A stretch of 54,763 nt of DNA from Terriglobia bacterium (GTDB taxonomy: Bacteria; Acidobacteriota; Terriglobia; JAIQFV01): the NCBI GenBank assembly GCA_020072965.1, contig JAIQFY010000033.1, forward strand, positions 1-54,763, read 5' to 3'. Of the stretch, positions 1 through 9,925 are shown piece after piece. A program made the position numbers and the translations under genes. Under the pieces are notes generated by a model that saw nothing but the letters and a program-made list of their open reading frames with translations, did not search any database and was not told where the DNA came from. Each line of letters starts with the position of its first letter. The first letter of the stretch is position 1.

Positions 1-138
1 CGACAAACACGTGCGGCGGTTTTCCACACGGTCCACAGCCGCCCCAAGAAAGAAAAAAAGAAGCAAAAAAAGAAAGAACGCTACCATCACCGTTTCTTTT
101 TAATTCGCACGTTTCACGCGCTGTAATACCTATAAGGC
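1..138. other. Unexplained lead-in before a truncated receptor gene
   Basis: This stretch holds a purine-rich, A-dominated low-complexity tract at about 47-80. It is open in the frame of the following receptor from base 1 until stops at 124-126 and 133-135, but that translation is basic and lysine-rich and does not resemble the N-terminal carboxypeptidase-like domain expected there. Receptor-like sequence begins abruptly at about 139. It may be a rearrangement, the scar of an insertion, or an assembly error at a contig end. Confidence 0.5.
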
Positions 139-141
139 GTC

Positions 142-2808
142 GTGTCTCCCAAAGAGGTGCAGGATTTACCGTTGCTGACCCGCACGTTCGCTTCGTTGAC
201 TTACATTATTCCCGAAGCGCGCCCGACCGTCTCCTACGATCCCACAAAGACCCGGGTCGGGTCCATTTCGATGGCAGGCGGCGATGGGCGTAACGTCTCC
301 ATCAACGTGGATGGCGGCAACGACAAGGACAATGTCGTCGGCGGGTTGTTGCAGAATTTCACCATTGAGGGAATTCAAGAATTCAACGTTCAAACCCACC
401 GGTTCGGCGCCGAGACGGCCCACAGCCAGGGTGGCGTGATTAATGTCGTCTCCAAGTCTGGCACGAACGAGTTCCATGGGTCAGGATTCGGGTTTTTCCG
501 CGACCGCAGCCTCCGCATGCAGGACTTCTTTGAAAATGGGACCCAGGCGGCGGGACAGTGCGGTGGCTCGGGACAGCAAGAGTGCAAACCCACTTTCAAT
601 CGCCAACAGTTTGGCGGCTCAGCAGGCGGGCCCATTGTCAAGGACAAATTCTTCGTGTTTGGGGCATTCGAACACGTGCGGGAGCGCTCAGATAACCAGG
701 TGGATCCTAGCGTTGCGCCAGAGATTAAACTCGTTCCGACCGCACAATTTGTGCCTGTCATCCCGACACCTTTTGATGACACGCAATACACCATCAAGTT
801 TGATCACAACATCAGTGAACGCCAGCGGATGTCATATCGATTTGCCGGGCAAAAAAATTCCTCGCCCAACGACCAGGTGTCGGCTCCGGCCAGCACGGAT
901 TTGACCGGTGGAAACACCGATACCAACCGGTTCTACGATTTGGTGGTCAACCATTCCTATAGCCTCAGTCCCACTCGAATCAACCAGTTCACATTCCACT
1001 TCCAGGATTTTGTGAATCAGATACTGGGGGTCACCACCAATCCGAATCTTGTTTTTCCATCGCTTCCGAATGGAGTGGGTGCGAACGTGAATGTCCCACA
1101 GGAAACGGATATCAGGAAGTGGCAATTCAGAGATGACTTCTCGTTTCGGGCAGGCCGTCACAACATGAAGATCGGCATCGACGAGACCTACATGTCGAAG
1201 CTGGGTGGTTCCTTCTTCTTTGGTGCGAACGGTTACCAGATCTTCTTCTTTGATGACCCCTCTTGCATCACGCGCCAACCCGGTTCACCGTCTCGATGCT
1301 CGGCGTATACGCAGGGCTATGCCACTCCCGGCGCCGTCAGTGAGCTGGATTTCTTTGGAGGGGATGGAAATTTCTCTCAGAACCCGCACCAGTTTGGATG
1401 GTACGTCCAGGATGATTTCAAGGTGACTCCCAATCTCACGTTGAACCTGGGCATCCGTTGGGACGCCAACATCGGTTTTCTGAACGACCAAACCAACAAC
1501 CGCACGATGCAAGTTCTGAAGCAAATCAATAATCCTGCGGCAACCGGTGACCTGACGAAAACCACGACATCGTTCAAGGAATTTCAGCCGCGCATTGGAT
1601 TCGCCTGGGATCCCCACGGGAACGGCAGGAGTGTCATCCGCGGGGGGTATGGAATTTATTACGATCAGGTCTTCCAGAACCTCACTCTTTTTTCGCTGCA
1701 ACAAACCAACCCGACTATTTACCAGCAGCTTTTGGGGCTCACTTCTTCGACGGGACCCGCGTCTCCCGGTGGCTGCGTGGGAGACTTGTGCTCTTTCCGG
1801 TTCGGCGTGGATCCGTTGCCTAAGCCCACGGGCACCAACACCGACATCGAGCAGGGTGGTTTTGGCCGCATTACCGACCCCGACATCAAGGATGCCTATT
1901 CGCAGCAGTGGTCCATTGGCGGATCCCATGAATTCGCGAATGATTTCATGTTCTCGGGGGACTACGTTCACATTCTCGGGATCCACGAACCGCGCGTTCA
2001 AAACATCAATCCTAAAGTGAATGCGGGCCCTCGGCTTTTGGCAAGCGCCTTTGCGGCAGCGGGGTTGGGAGCGGACCGCCTGGGTCAGATTAACATGATC
2101 GGCGGCACCAACCGGTCCCGGTACGACGGCATGACGCTTGCACTCAAGAGGCGCTTCAGCAAGAACATGATGTACCAAGTGTCCTACACCCTGGCGAAGT
2201 CGCAATCCTGGGGCGGACGCCCGACTTCGTCTTACAGTGGGAACGGGGTTGCCATTACTCCCGATGCGCAGTTCCAGCCAGGGGAGTTCGGGCCGACGAT
2301 TTTTGACGAACGTCACCGTTTTGTGTTCAGTGGTGTGTTTGACCTGCCCCATGGCTTCGAAATCTCTCCGATATTGCAGTTAGCCTCGGCGCGCCCCTAC
2401 GATTTCAACGCCGGGATTGATATCAATGGGGATGGTCGCTCGAATAACGATCGTGCCTGCGTGGGATCCACCATTTCGGCGCCTATCGTTACCGTGGGTT
2501 GCCAGCAGGTGCCGATCGACATTTTGCGCGGTGGAGTTTTTTCAGGCGGCGGCAATGCGCCGGGGCGATTCTTTGAAACCGACCTGCGTGTGACCAAGAC
2601 CTTCACATTCAAGGATCGGTACAAAGCAATTGGGTACGTCGAGTTCTATAACCTGTTTAACACCGAAAGCTTTGGAAACAACTTCCAGTCCAATGCCAGT
2701 GCTTCGAACTTCGCTCAGCCTACGGGATTCCTGGGAAGAGGTGGGTTCGGGAACACGGCCAGCGTGCCTGCCTTCACGGTGCAGTTGGGTGCGCGGTTCA
2801 CGTGGTAG
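142..2808 (+). CDS. Oar-like TonB-dependent outer-membrane receptor, 5'-truncated
   Basis: The product is an outer-membrane beta-barrel with an N-terminal plug, of the Oar-like group abundant in Acidobacteriota; the substrate cannot be inferred. Visible are plug-type sequence with the signature GGVINVVSKSGTNEFHGS near residues 96-113, barrel strands through the remainder, and a C-terminal aromatic residue (QLGARFTW) as in BAM-assembled barrels. The 888 residues lack the signal peptide and the carboxypeptidase-regulatory-like domain that normally precede the plug in full-length proteins of about 1,000-1,200 residues. The GTG at 142 is only the first possible start: family-like sequence already begins at codon 139 and in-frame stops lie just upstream. 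Without a signal peptide the protein could not be exported, so this is a broken gene or an assembly-truncated copy. A strong terminator follows. Confidence 0.85.
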   Translation: MSPKEVQDLPLLTRTFASLTYIIPEARPTVSYDPTKTRVGSISMAGGDGRNVSINVDGGNDKDNVVGGLLQNFTIEGIQEFNVQTHRFGAETAHSQGGVINVVSKSGTNEFHGSGFGFFRDRSLRMQDFFENGTQAAGQCGGSGQQECKPTFNRQQFGGSAGGPIVKDKFFVFGAFEHVRERSDNQVDPSVAPEIKLVPTAQFVPVIPTPFDDTQYTIKFDHNISERQRMSYRFAGQKNSSPNDQVSAPASTDLTGGNTDTNRFYDLVVNHSYSLSPTRINQFTFHFQDFVNQILGVTTNPNLVFPSLPNGVGANVNVPQETDIRKWQFRDDFSFRAGRHNMKIGIDETYMSKLGGSFFFGANGYQIFFFDDPSCITRQPGSPSRCSAYTQGYATPGAVSELDFFGGDGNFSQNPHQFGWYVQDDFKVTPNLTLNLGIRWDANIGFLNDQTNNRTMQVLKQINNPAATGDLTKTTTSFKEFQPRIGFAWDPHGNGRSVIRGGYGIYYDQVFQNLTLFSLQQTNPTIYQQLLGLTSSTGPASPGGCVGDLCSFRFGVDPLPKPTGTNTDIEQGGFGRITDPDIKDAYSQQWSIGGSHEFANDFMFSGDYVHILGIHEPRVQNINPKVNAGPRLLASAFAAAGLGADRLGQINMIGGTNRSRYDGMTLALKRRFSKNMMYQVSYTLAKSQSWGGRPTSSYSGNGVAITPDAQFQPGEFGPTIFDERHRFVFSGVFDLPHGFEISPILQLASARPYDFNAGIDINGDGRSNNDRACVGSTISAPIVTVGCQQVPIDILRGGVFSGGGNAPGRFFETDLRVTKTFTFKDRYKAIGYVEFYNLFNTESFGNNFQSNASASNFAQPTGFLGRGGFGNTASVPAFTVQLGARFTW

Positions 2809-2849
2809 GAGCCCATCGTTTCGTGTAGTCTGGTGATTGGATCTTCACG

Positions 2850-2879
2850 GGGGGACTGCGAGGTGCAGTCCCCCTTTTT
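2850..2879 (+). terminator. Rho-independent terminator after the receptor gene
   Basis: A perfect 10-bp stem, GGGGGACTGC (2850-2859) and GCAGTCCCCC (2865-2874), has a 5-nt loop and is followed by TTTTT (2875-2879). It lies 41 bases after the receptor stop codon. Confidence 0.9.
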
Positions 2880-3025
2880 GCTTTATCTTAAGACGGGGGC
2901 TACCTGGGACAGACGGGTCCCTTCCGCAGAATTCCCGTTAACCGTGTCCCGGTTGCTGAATGCGGGGATTTGTAGTATATTGCATGGTTTCAGGACGTAA
3001 CCGGAGAAGCCACAGAGGAGCTGAA

Positions 3026-3262
3026 ATGAAAGAGGGAATTCATCCGAAGTATCATGACGTGCAAGTAGTGTGCGCGTGCGGGAATTCGTTCAAGACTCGG
3101 TCCACGTACAAGGCCGACATGATTCGACTTGAGATTTGCTCGGGTTGCCATCCATTTTTTACGGGGAAGCAAAGGCTGATGGATACGGCCGGGCGTATCG
3201 AGCGCTTCAGGAAGAAGTACGAGGGAAAACCGAAGGCAGGGAAGACAATAACCAACGCGTGA
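3026..3262 (+). CDS. rpmE: 50S ribosomal protein L31, zinc-binding type
   Basis: L31 is a small protein of the large ribosomal subunit. The 78-residue product opens [20 protein letters not shown] and carries [13 protein letters not shown], the classic L31 core. Cys16, Cys18 and the CxxC at about 37-40 form the zinc site, so this is the zinc-containing (C+) form rather than the zinc-free paralog. The start at 3026 is chosen because GAGGAG lies 5 bases upstream and the family begins here; longer versions of the frame add unrelated residues. It opens a cluster with DUF1385, prfA and prmC, an arrangement seen in several phyla. Confidence 0.97.
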   Translation: MKEGIHPKYHDVQVVCACGNSFKTRSTYKADMIRLEICSGCHPFFTGKQRLMDTAGRIERFRKKYEGKPKAGKTITNA

Positions 3263-3315
3263 GCGGCTTCGAGCATCGGAATAACTTGATTTGGATTAAG
3301 GAACCTGGATTTCTA

Positions 3316-4359
3316 ATGGACCCACGAATACGACTTTGGTTTCAAGGCTTTGCGACGAGCACAAACCTGCTCAATGAATCGGTCATGCAGCCGGGTGAGG
3401 ATCTCCTGGTCGGCGGTCAGGCGGTCATTGAGGGGGTGATGATGCGATCCCCTCACTCGTTCGCTATTGCCGTCCACAGGGAAGCGGGTGATGTAGCAGT
3501 CCGCAAAGAGCCGGTTCCGCGGGTGTCAGAGAAATACCCGCTTTTCAAGCTGCCGGTCTTCCGCGGGGTGGGGATCCTGGGGCAGGCTTTCGTCCTGGGC
3601 ATGAAGGCCATCAAGTTCTCGGCCGACCAGGTGCTCGACAGTATCGAATCGGCGGAAGCCGGGAAGAAGGAGCCCGGGGGGAGGGGCACCGAGACCCCCC
3701 CGGTCGATCAGAAGAAGGGCGGTGAATTCGGAAAGTGGTTCATCGCTGTCAACGCCATTCTGGCGACCGCGTTTTTTATTCTTCTTTTCAAGCTGTTGCC
3801 CCTGACGGCAGCCACTTACTTCCAGAATCACTCTCATTGGGGAGAAAGCCGGATCCTCTTTAACCTGGTGGACGGGTTGGTGAGACTTTTCATTTTTGTG
3901 TCCTATATCGGCGGCATCGGTCTGTGGAAGGAGTTTCGACGGCTCTATGAGTATCACGGCGCCGAGCACAAGGTGGTTTATAATTTCGAGAACGGAAAGC
4001 CCCTCACCGTTGAAAACGCGCGGCAATATTCCACCCTTCACCCGCGGTGTGGCACCAGTTTTCTTCTGACGGTCATGCTGGTCTCCATTGTGGTGTACAC
4101 CTTTATCCCGTTCCATTCCTTTGGCCTCAAATTACTGTTCCGAATTCTCTTGTTGCCGGTCATCATGGGATTGAGCTATGAAGTGATTAAATTCTCAGCC
4201 AAAAAACCCGGCTCCTTGTTCGCGATGATGACGACCCCGGGGTTGTGGCTTCAGAAAATCACCACCCGTCCTCCGAGTGATGCACAGCTCTCCATCGGCA
4301 TTCGAGCCCTGGAAGAGGCCCTGTCGCTCGAACACGCCTATTCCTCCCCCAAAGGTTAG
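3316..4359 (+). CDS. DUF1385 family integral membrane protein (YqhQ-like)
   Basis: This is a conserved membrane protein whose biochemical role is not established. The family opening LLVGGQAVIEGVMMRSP lies about 27-43 residues from the chosen start. Four hydrophobic segments lie in the second half, and between them are YHGAEHKVVYNFENGKPL and HPRCGTSFLL, both typical of DUF1385. The length is 347 residues from 3316. AAGGA lies about 12 bases before 3316; ATG 3385, immediately before the conserved block, is a plausible alternative. A still longer frame begins inside rpmE and was rejected. The gene lies between rpmE and prfA, a recurrent neighbourhood. Confidence 0.9.
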   Translation: MDPRIRLWFQGFATSTNLLNESVMQPGEDLLVGGQAVIEGVMMRSPHSFAIAVHREAGDVAVRKEPVPRVSEKYPLFKLPVFRGVGILGQAFVLGMKAIKFSADQVLDSIESAEAGKKEPGGRGTETPPVDQKKGGEFGKWFIAVNAILATAFFILLFKLLPLTAATYFQNHSHWGESRILFNLVDGLVRLFIFVSYIGGIGLWKEFRRLYEYHGAEHKVVYNFENGKPLTVENARQYSTLHPRCGTSFLLTVMLVSIVVYTFIPFHSFGLKLLFRILLLPVIMGLSYEVIKFSAKKPGSLFAMMTTPGLWLQKITTRPPSDAQLSIGIRALEEALSLEHAYSSPKG

Positions 4360-4473
4360 CGTTCCTCCTTCGGTTCCGGTTGAGGTTGGCCCGCCATTCC
4401 GGTTCCCCGCGGGGCCACCGACCCTTTTTCAACTCATCTGCCCCTTCTGACTACAACAAAGGAATTAGATTCC

Positions 4474-5553
4474 ATGTTCTCAAAACTCGAAGCCATCGAA
4501 CATAAATATGAAGAGCTGACCGCGGCCCTGGCCCGGCCCGAAGTCCTCAGTGACACCGCGAAATACCAGAAGACCGCCCGGGCGCATGCCGATCTTGCTG
4601 AAATTGTCGAGAAATACCGCGAGTACAAAGAAAATCAGAAACGATTACGGGAAACGAAGCAGCTCATCGTCGATTCTTCCGGCGATCCGGAAATGAAATC
4701 GATGGCCCAGGAAGAGATGCAATCGCTCGAACGGCAGGAGGCTCTCTGCTCGGAGGAATTAAAACGACTGTTGCTGCCGAAGGATCCCAACGACGAAAAA
4801 AACGTCCTGCTGGAAATTCGCGCCGGGACGGGCGGGGACGAAGCCACGCTTTTTGCGGCTGAAATATTCCGGATGTATTCGCGTTACGCGGAGTCTCAAG
4901 GCTGGCGCGTGGACATCATGTCCTCCTCGGCCTCCGGCATCGGGGGATACAAAGAAATCATCGCAGTGATCGAAGGGGCGAAGGTGTACAGCAAGTTGAA
5001 ATACGAGAGCGGCGTCCACCGTGTCCAGCGCGTCCCCAAGACCGAGGCCAGCGGGCGCATTCACACCTCCGCGGTCACCGTGGCCGTCCTGCCGGAGGCC
5101 GACGAAGTGGAAGTCCAGATCGATCCCAAGGACTTGCGCATCGATACCTTCTGTTCCTCGGGACCGGGAGGCCAGTCGGTGAACACGACCTATTCGGCTG
5201 TGCGCATTACTCATCTGCCTACGGGCCTCGTGGTCTCCTGTCAAGATGAAAAGTCACAAATCAAGAACCGGGCCAAAGGCCTGCGGGTCCTGCGCTCGCG
5301 GCTCTATGAGATGGAGCAGGAAAAGCAGCGCCAGGAGATGGCCCAGGCCCGTCGCTCGCAGGTGGGCACGGGCGATCGAAGCGAAAAAATCCGCACTTAC
5401 AATTTTCCGCAGAATCGCCTGACCGACCATCGCATCGGACTCTCCCTGCATCAACTGGACAACATCATGGATGGCCGGCTGGAGCCCGTGGTCGATGCCC
5501 TGGTTTCCCGCTTCCAGGCGGATAAGTTGACGGAAAACATCGAAGGAGCTTAA
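4474..5553 (+). CDS. prfA: Peptide chain release factor 1
   Basis: RF1 reads UAA and UAG stop codons in the ribosomal A site and triggers hydrolysis of peptidyl-tRNA. The 359 residues match the usual length. The GGQ catalytic motif is at residues 232-234 within [16 protein letters not shown], and its glutamine is the target of PrmC, encoded downstream. The anticodon-like tripeptide is Pro188-Lys-Thr190, the PxT form that marks RF1 rather than RF2. No programmed frameshift is present, which also excludes RF2. AAAGGAA precedes ATG 4474. Confidence 0.98.
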   Translation: MFSKLEAIEHKYEELTAALARPEVLSDTAKYQKTARAHADLAEIVEKYREYKENQKRLRETKQLIVDSSGDPEMKSMAQEEMQSLERQEALCSEELKRLLLPKDPNDEKNVLLEIRAGTGGDEATLFAAEIFRMYSRYAESQGWRVDIMSSSASGIGGYKEIIAVIEGAKVYSKLKYESGVHRVQRVPKTEASGRIHTSAVTVAVLPEADEVEVQIDPKDLRIDTFCSSGPGGQSVNTTYSAVRITHLPTGLVVSCQDEKSQIKNRAKGLRVLRSRLYEMEQEKQRQEMAQARRSQVGTGDRSEKIRTYNFPQNRLTDHRIGLSLHQLDNIMDGRLEPVVDALVSRFQADKLTENIEGA

Positions 5554-5966
5554 GAGCAAATTCCAAATTCCAAAGTCCAAAATCCAAGCAAAGCCCAATG
5601 ACCAAATTCCAAACAAGATCAAATCAGAGAATTTCAAACCGCAAAGGCCAGATTTCAAACTACAGATACTTCAAAGATTACTTGCTTTGCACCGTCTGTT
5701 CTTGACTATTCTCATTCAAGGTAGGAGGGTCATAAATGTCTCCACCTGTCAGTTGCCGGTAGTTTGACCTCCGGAGTTTGATCATTGGAATTTGGGTTTT
5801 GTTTGGATTTTGGACTTTGGAATTTGGATTTTGGAAGCAATGCGAGCCACGAGGATTTCCACCCGTCAGTTGCCGGTAATTTTATCCATGCAATGAGGTC
5901 ATTGAATTTTGGGTTTTGTTTGGAATTTGGATTTTGGACTTTGGAATTTAACCCCGCAGGAGTTCG
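5554..5966. repeat. Low-complexity inverted repeat region between prfA and prmC
   Basis: No gene is visible. The left part (about 5560-5640) repeats words such as CCAAATTCCAAAGTCC; the right part carries the complementary words (TTTGGAATTTGG, GGACTTTGG), so a long imperfect fold is possible. The right part is itself two degenerate copies, each starting with GTCAGTTGCCGGTA (about 5746 and 5865) and ending in TTGGGTTTTGTTTGG. The second copy ends just before the prmC ribosome-binding site. Confidence 0.8.
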
Positions 5967-6824
5967 ATGACTCTTGGTGAAGCCTTAACAGCTGCCAAAG
6001 AGAAACTGGTTCTCAATTCCGTCCCCAGCCCTTATTTGAACGCTGAGGTGTTACTACAACGGCTGCTTGGCGTTGAAAAGGTCTTCCTGATGGCCCACCC
6101 TGAAAAAGAGCTTGCGGTGGACGTCGAGCAGAAATATCTCGATTGGGTGGAACGGCGCGCGCGAGGTGAGCCGGCCCAGTACATTACGGGCTGGCAGGAG
6201 TTTTGGGGGCTAGACTTTGTGGTAACGCCGGAGGTTCTGATCCCGCGACCCGAGACAGAGCATCTGGTGGAGACAGTCCTGAAACTGAATCAGGCGTCCC
6301 GGCCGGTCATCGCCGATGTTGGGACCGGCTCGGGATGCATTGCGGTGGCTTTAGCCAAAGAGATTCCACTGGCCCGAATTGTCGCGATCGATCAGTCTGA
6401 AGGGGCGCTCCGGGTGGCTGCGCGTAATGCGGAAAAGCACGGCGTTAATTCGCAGATTGAGTTCAAGCTGGGGGATCTGCTCGCGCCTTTAGATTTCGAG
6501 GGATCCCGGGAGGCCTTGGATTTCGTCGTTTCGAATCCTCCCTATGTCCCTTACCGGGACCGGGAAAGTCTTCCGGTTGAGGTCAGGAACTTCGAGCCGG
6601 CAGGGGCCTTGCACGCCGAGCACGACGACCCCTTGGGGGTCTATCGGAGGTTGATCGAGCATTCTTCGCCGCGCCTCCGGGCAGGAGGTTATCTGGTCGC
6701 GGAGATCGGGGGTGGACAACAGAGGGCCATCCAGGAACTCTTTGATCCGCAAGGATGGGTGAATCTTCATTTTGTGGACGATCTGCAGTCGATCCCTCGT
6801 GTCGTTGTAGCCAGGAGAATATAG
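5967..6824 (+). CDS. prmC: Release factor glutamine N5-methyltransferase
   Basis: PrmC methylates the glutamine of the GGQ motif of RF1 and RF2 using S-adenosylmethionine. The 285-residue protein has the N-terminal helical recognition domain with PRPETEHLVE, the SAM-binding loop DVGTGSGC at about 117-124, and the catalytic NPPY at residues 190-193. GCAGGAG lies 4 bases before ATG 5967. It is downstream of prfA, whose product is its substrate, separated by the repeat region. Confidence 0.97.
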   Translation: MTLGEALTAAKEKLVLNSVPSPYLNAEVLLQRLLGVEKVFLMAHPEKELAVDVEQKYLDWVERRARGEPAQYITGWQEFWGLDFVVTPEVLIPRPETEHLVETVLKLNQASRPVIADVGTGSGCIAVALAKEIPLARIVAIDQSEGALRVAARNAEKHGVNSQIEFKLGDLLAPLDFEGSREALDFVVSNPPYVPYRDRESLPVEVRNFEPAGALHAEHDDPLGVYRRLIEHSSPRLRAGGYLVAEIGGGQQRAIQELFDPQGWVNLHFVDDLQSIPRVVVARRI

Positions 6825-7069
6825 CTCGAAAAAGGCACAGACCGGAATTTGGGATCCAATTGCTCTTTGCGGTCGATTCGATCTAAGGTGTTGGATAAGA
6901 TGAAGCACTGTAACGGTGGGATGGAATTTAGCGTCTTAAAAATGTGCGAATTGGGTAGAGGGCCCGGGAGGCTTCCTTCGACACGCAGAGCTGTTTACTG
7001 CCTATTGTCCTTCTTGTGTAATCCCCGGGGCCAGTTTAAAAAGATCCATTGAGCAATGGAGGGGTTTGA

Positions 7070-8554
7070 ATGGCAATCCTCGATTTTTATAAGAAACATC
7101 GGATAGTTTACATCCTGATCCTCGTGGTTGTGCTTGTGGCAGCCGCCGCATATATCGTTTACTCCAGAGAGGATGCGCCCAAGTATGTCGATCAGTCTGT
7201 GGAGCGCGGAAATATCCGCTCGGTGGTGGGCGCGACCGGGACGCTGACGGCCATTACAACGACCCAAGTCGGAACGCAGGTGTCAGGAACGATTTCAAAG
7301 TGGTACGCCGATTTCAATGACCATGTCAAGAACGGCCAGTTGCTCGCGGATATTGAGCCCTCCCTGTTCCAGGCTGCCTACGAGCAGGCCAACGCGAATG
7401 TCAAAACCTCAGAGGCTGACGTCGTCAACCAAAGAGCCAACATCGGGACTCTTCAGGCGGGCCTGGAAAAGGCAAAGATCGGTGTCCGCGATGCCAAGAT
7501 CAAGCTGGATCGCGCCCAGGGAATGTCTGACAATGGACTCATAGCTCTGAGCGATTTAGATGTTGCCAAGATCAATTACGAGTCTGCCGTCGCGTCACAA
7601 CGGGCTGCAGAAGCGCAGCTCGAGTCCGCAAGGGCCCAACTGGTTTCCTCTCAAGCCAGAGTGGCGCAGGCAAAGGCGAATCTCTCCACAGCCAAGGTAA
7701 ATCTTGACCACACCAAGATTTACGCTCCAATAGACGGCGTTGTGGTGAACAGGGCCATTGATGTGGGACAGACCGTGGCCGCAAGCTTTCAGACACCGAC
7801 CCTCTTTACCATCGCCAATGATCTCACCAAAATGCAGGTGTTTGCGAACATCGACGAAGCCGATGTGGGCCGCATCCGTGAAGGCGGCGGTTCAATCTTC
7901 ACGGTGGATGCTTATCCGGGTGAGGTCTTCCGCGGGCGCATTGCCCAGATCCGTTTGAATCCGACCACGATCTCGAATGTGGTCACGTATACGGCGGTGA
8001 TTCTGGTGGAAAACCCGGAGATGAAATTGAAACCGGGTATGACGGCCAATGTAACTATTTCAGTGGCTTCTCGAGAAAACGTTCTGAAAGTCCCCAACGC
8101 TGCAGTCCGATTTATTCCTCCCCAGACCGATGAAGAAAAGAAGGCTTCGGCGGGAACTGTGCGGCCCACGCCGAGTGGGGGCCAACAGGGTGGGGGGCAG
8201 CAAGGCGGAGGACAGCAGGGTGCAGGGCAACAGGCTGCGGGACAGCAGGGCGCGTCAGATCGAGGAAGAGGCCAGGGCTCGGGTGGTGGTGGAATGGGCC
8301 GGTTCGGTGGCAGTCGGATGTCGGCAGAACAAAAGGTCTGGGTGATTGACTCAAAGACCAAAAAGCTGCGTCCCGTGACAGTCAAGCTGGGGATCACCGA
8401 CGGCATATTCACGGAACTGGTTGAAGGACCACTTCAGGAAGGGGACCGTGTCGTGGTGGCTCAGCAAGCTTCAGGTACGGCTCGCACCGGCCAGCAGCGT
8501 CCGCCGGGAGCTCCAGGCACGACCCCTCGTCCGGGTGGGGGTGGGTTTAGATAA
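7070..8554 (+). CDS. MacA-like periplasmic adaptor of an ABC efflux system
   Basis: This HlyD/MacA-family adaptor would bridge an inner-membrane ABC exporter to an outer-membrane channel. An N-terminal membrane anchor spans residues 12-34; next come the lipoyl half-motif ([20 protein letters not shown]), a long Ala/Gln-rich coiled-coil hairpin (about 100-210), the second lipoyl half ([20 protein letters not shown]) and beta-barrel regions. Residues about 365-415 are an unusual Gly/Gln-rich tract built from GGGQQ-like units, absent from typical MacA. GGAGG lies about 7 bases before ATG 7070. The ATPase follows at 8649; the likely permease lies 6.4 kb further on. The exported substrate is unknown. 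Confidence 0.9.
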   Translation: MAILDFYKKHRIVYILILVVVLVAAAAYIVYSREDAPKYVDQSVERGNIRSVVGATGTLTAITTTQVGTQVSGTISKWYADFNDHVKNGQLLADIEPSLFQAAYEQANANVKTSEADVVNQRANIGTLQAGLEKAKIGVRDAKIKLDRAQGMSDNGLIALSDLDVAKINYESAVASQRAAEAQLESARAQLVSSQARVAQAKANLSTAKVNLDHTKIYAPIDGVVVNRAIDVGQTVAASFQTPTLFTIANDLTKMQVFANIDEADVGRIREGGGSIFTVDAYPGEVFRGRIAQIRLNPTTISNVVTYTAVILVENPEMKLKPGMTANVTISVASRENVLKVPNAAVRFIPPQTDEEKKASAGTVRPTPSGGQQGGGQQGGGQQGAGQQAAGQQGASDRGRGQGSGGGGMGRFGGSRMSAEQKVWVIDSKTKKLRPVTVKLGITDGIFTELVEGPLQEGDRVVVAQQASGTARTGQQRPPGAPGTTPRPGGGGFR

Positions 8555-8648
8555 GGTTCTTCCGCAGGAACGGGCGCGCGGCACCGGTCGAATTGTACTG
8601 ACAGGGCCGGCCCTTCCTCGGAGTCGAAATTCCTGGCAGGAAGATAGA

Positions 8649-9401
8649 GTGGCAGGCGAAAATAATACTATCATCAAGATTGAGAACCTGCATAAGGTGT
8701 ACGACCTCGGTGAGGTCAAGGTCCATGCCCTGCGGGGAGTGTCCATAGAGGTCCATCGCGGGGAATTTGTGGCCGTGATGGGAGCCTCGGGATCGGGCAA
8801 ATCCACCTTCATGAACATTGTCGGATGCCTGGATCGTCCCTCTGAGGGAAAGTACTTTCTCGAATCGGTGGATGCCTCCACGCTCAGCAAGGACGAGTTG
8901 GCCGACATTCGCAACAGGAAAATCGGATTCGTCTTCCAGGGTTTCAACCTGCTCTCGCGCACCACGGCGCTGGATAATGTGGAATTGCCCCTGCTTTACG
9001 CCGGACTCGACGGGAAAGAACGCCGGGAGCGCTCTTTAAAAGCCCTGCGCGACGTGGGACTGGAAGGCCGGGAATATCACATGCCCAACCAGCTCTCGGG
9101 GGGGCAGCAGCAGCGCGTCGCCATCGCCCGCGCCCTGGTCAATAATCCTTCAATCATTCTTGCCGACGAGCCCACCGGCAACCTCGACAGCCGCACCTCG
9201 GTCGAGGTCATGGATATCTTTCAGAAGCTGAATGACAGTTATAACATTACGATTGTTCTGGTCACCCACGAGCACGACATTGCACGATATACCAAGCGCA
9301 ACGTCATCTTTAAAGACGGCCGCATCCGGCAGGACGTGGTGCTGGAGCAACGTACCTCCGCCGAAGAAGAATTGAAACGCCTCCCCGTCCTCGCCGATTG
9401 A
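8649..9401 (+). CDS. MacB/LolD-type ABC transporter ATPase
   Basis: This is the cytoplasmic ATPase of a MacB-type exporter and probably powers the permease at 15800. The 250 residues contain Walker [10 protein letters not shown] (45-53), the Q-loop in FVFQGFNLL, the signature LSGGQQQR (149-156), Walker B IILADEP (169-175) and the switch His in LVTHEHD. GTG 8649 is chosen because AGGAAG lies 5 bases upstream and the family begins here; the frame continues upstream into the adaptor gene without similarity. ATPase and permease are separate polypeptides, unlike E. coli MacB in which they are fused. Confidence 0.93.
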   Translation: MAGENNTIIKIENLHKVYDLGEVKVHALRGVSIEVHRGEFVAVMGASGSGKSTFMNIVGCLDRPSEGKYFLESVDASTLSKDELADIRNRKIGFVFQGFNLLSRTTALDNVELPLLYAGLDGKERRERSLKALRDVGLEGREYHMPNQLSGGQQQRVAIARALVNNPSIILADEPTGNLDSRTSVEVMDIFQKLNDSYNITIVLVTHEHDIARYTKRNVIFKDGRIRQDVVLEQRTSAEEELKRLPVLAD

Positions 9402-9484
9402 TAATCCCCCGCCCTGCGGAGCCATCCACTTTCTTAGCTCTTCGGAAAATTGTGTGCGTCAGAATCGGTGATGCATCTATATCC

Positions 9485-9573
9485 TGCCCTGTAGGGGCAG
9501 TCTTCAAAAGCCTAGGGCAACGCCCTGGGGCCGGGGGCTATCATTAATTCTTTGAGTTGCCCTGAAAGGGCAA
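9485..9573 (+). repeat. REP-like hairpin trio, left flank of transposase relic
   Basis: Three short palindromes occur in order: TGCCCTGTAGGGGCA (9485-9499), CCTAGGGCAACGCCCTGGG (9511-9529) and TTGCCCTGAAAGGGCAA (9557-9573). The same hairpin types recur in opposite orientation at 9926-9970 and again at 31759-31847. Confidence 0.85.
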
Positions 9574-9700
9574 TCCTGTGGTGACGGGACCCGCCGTGGT
9601 GAGAATCGCTGGAACCCAGGTGTTGGACTGGACCATGGTTGATGATATTATCTTCCTCGAAAGCTGAACGGGTTCTCTAACCCTCCCCCCGGACACTTCC

Positions 9701-9885
9701 ATGGCACAATCGCTTGCACAAATCCTTCTCCATCTCGTTTTCTCCACCAAGTCCCGATACAAGTTCCTGGTGGATTTGCAGATCCGCCGCTCCGCCACGG
9801 CGGACATGCCTATCTCGCTACGGTGTTGAAATTGGGGGCGCCGCTGTCCCTCAAGGGGTCCTCCATAGCTCCCGAATTTAGAGAA
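9701..9885 (+). pseudogene. Remnant of an IS200-like / REP-associated Y1 transposase
   Basis: ATG 9701 opens MAQSLAQILLHLVFSTKSR, the N-terminus typical of single-strand Y1 transposases of the IS200 and REP-associated type. After about 28 codons the similarity breaks at a small palindrome (TCCGCC...GGCGGA, about 9784-9803) and the frame stops at 9829. Family-like sequence resumes in another frame from about 9808 (AYLATVLKLGAPLSLKG), then is lost near another copy of the same palindrome (about 9890). The catalytic HUH and tyrosine regions are missing, so the gene is dead. REP-like hairpins lie on both sides. Confidence 0.72.
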
Positions 9886-9925
9886 TCCGCCGAGGCGGAT
9901 TCGGGTGGCCGATATGAGGTGTCGT

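Noticed and set aside
1285-2352. 355-codon minus-strand frame within the receptor gene
   Set aside because: Arg-rich translation without motifs, entirely inside a well-supported receptor coding region.
5554-5966. CRISPR-like array
   Set aside because: Repeated words are degenerate, unevenly spaced and self-complementary; there are no fixed repeats or unique spacers and no cas genes in the window.
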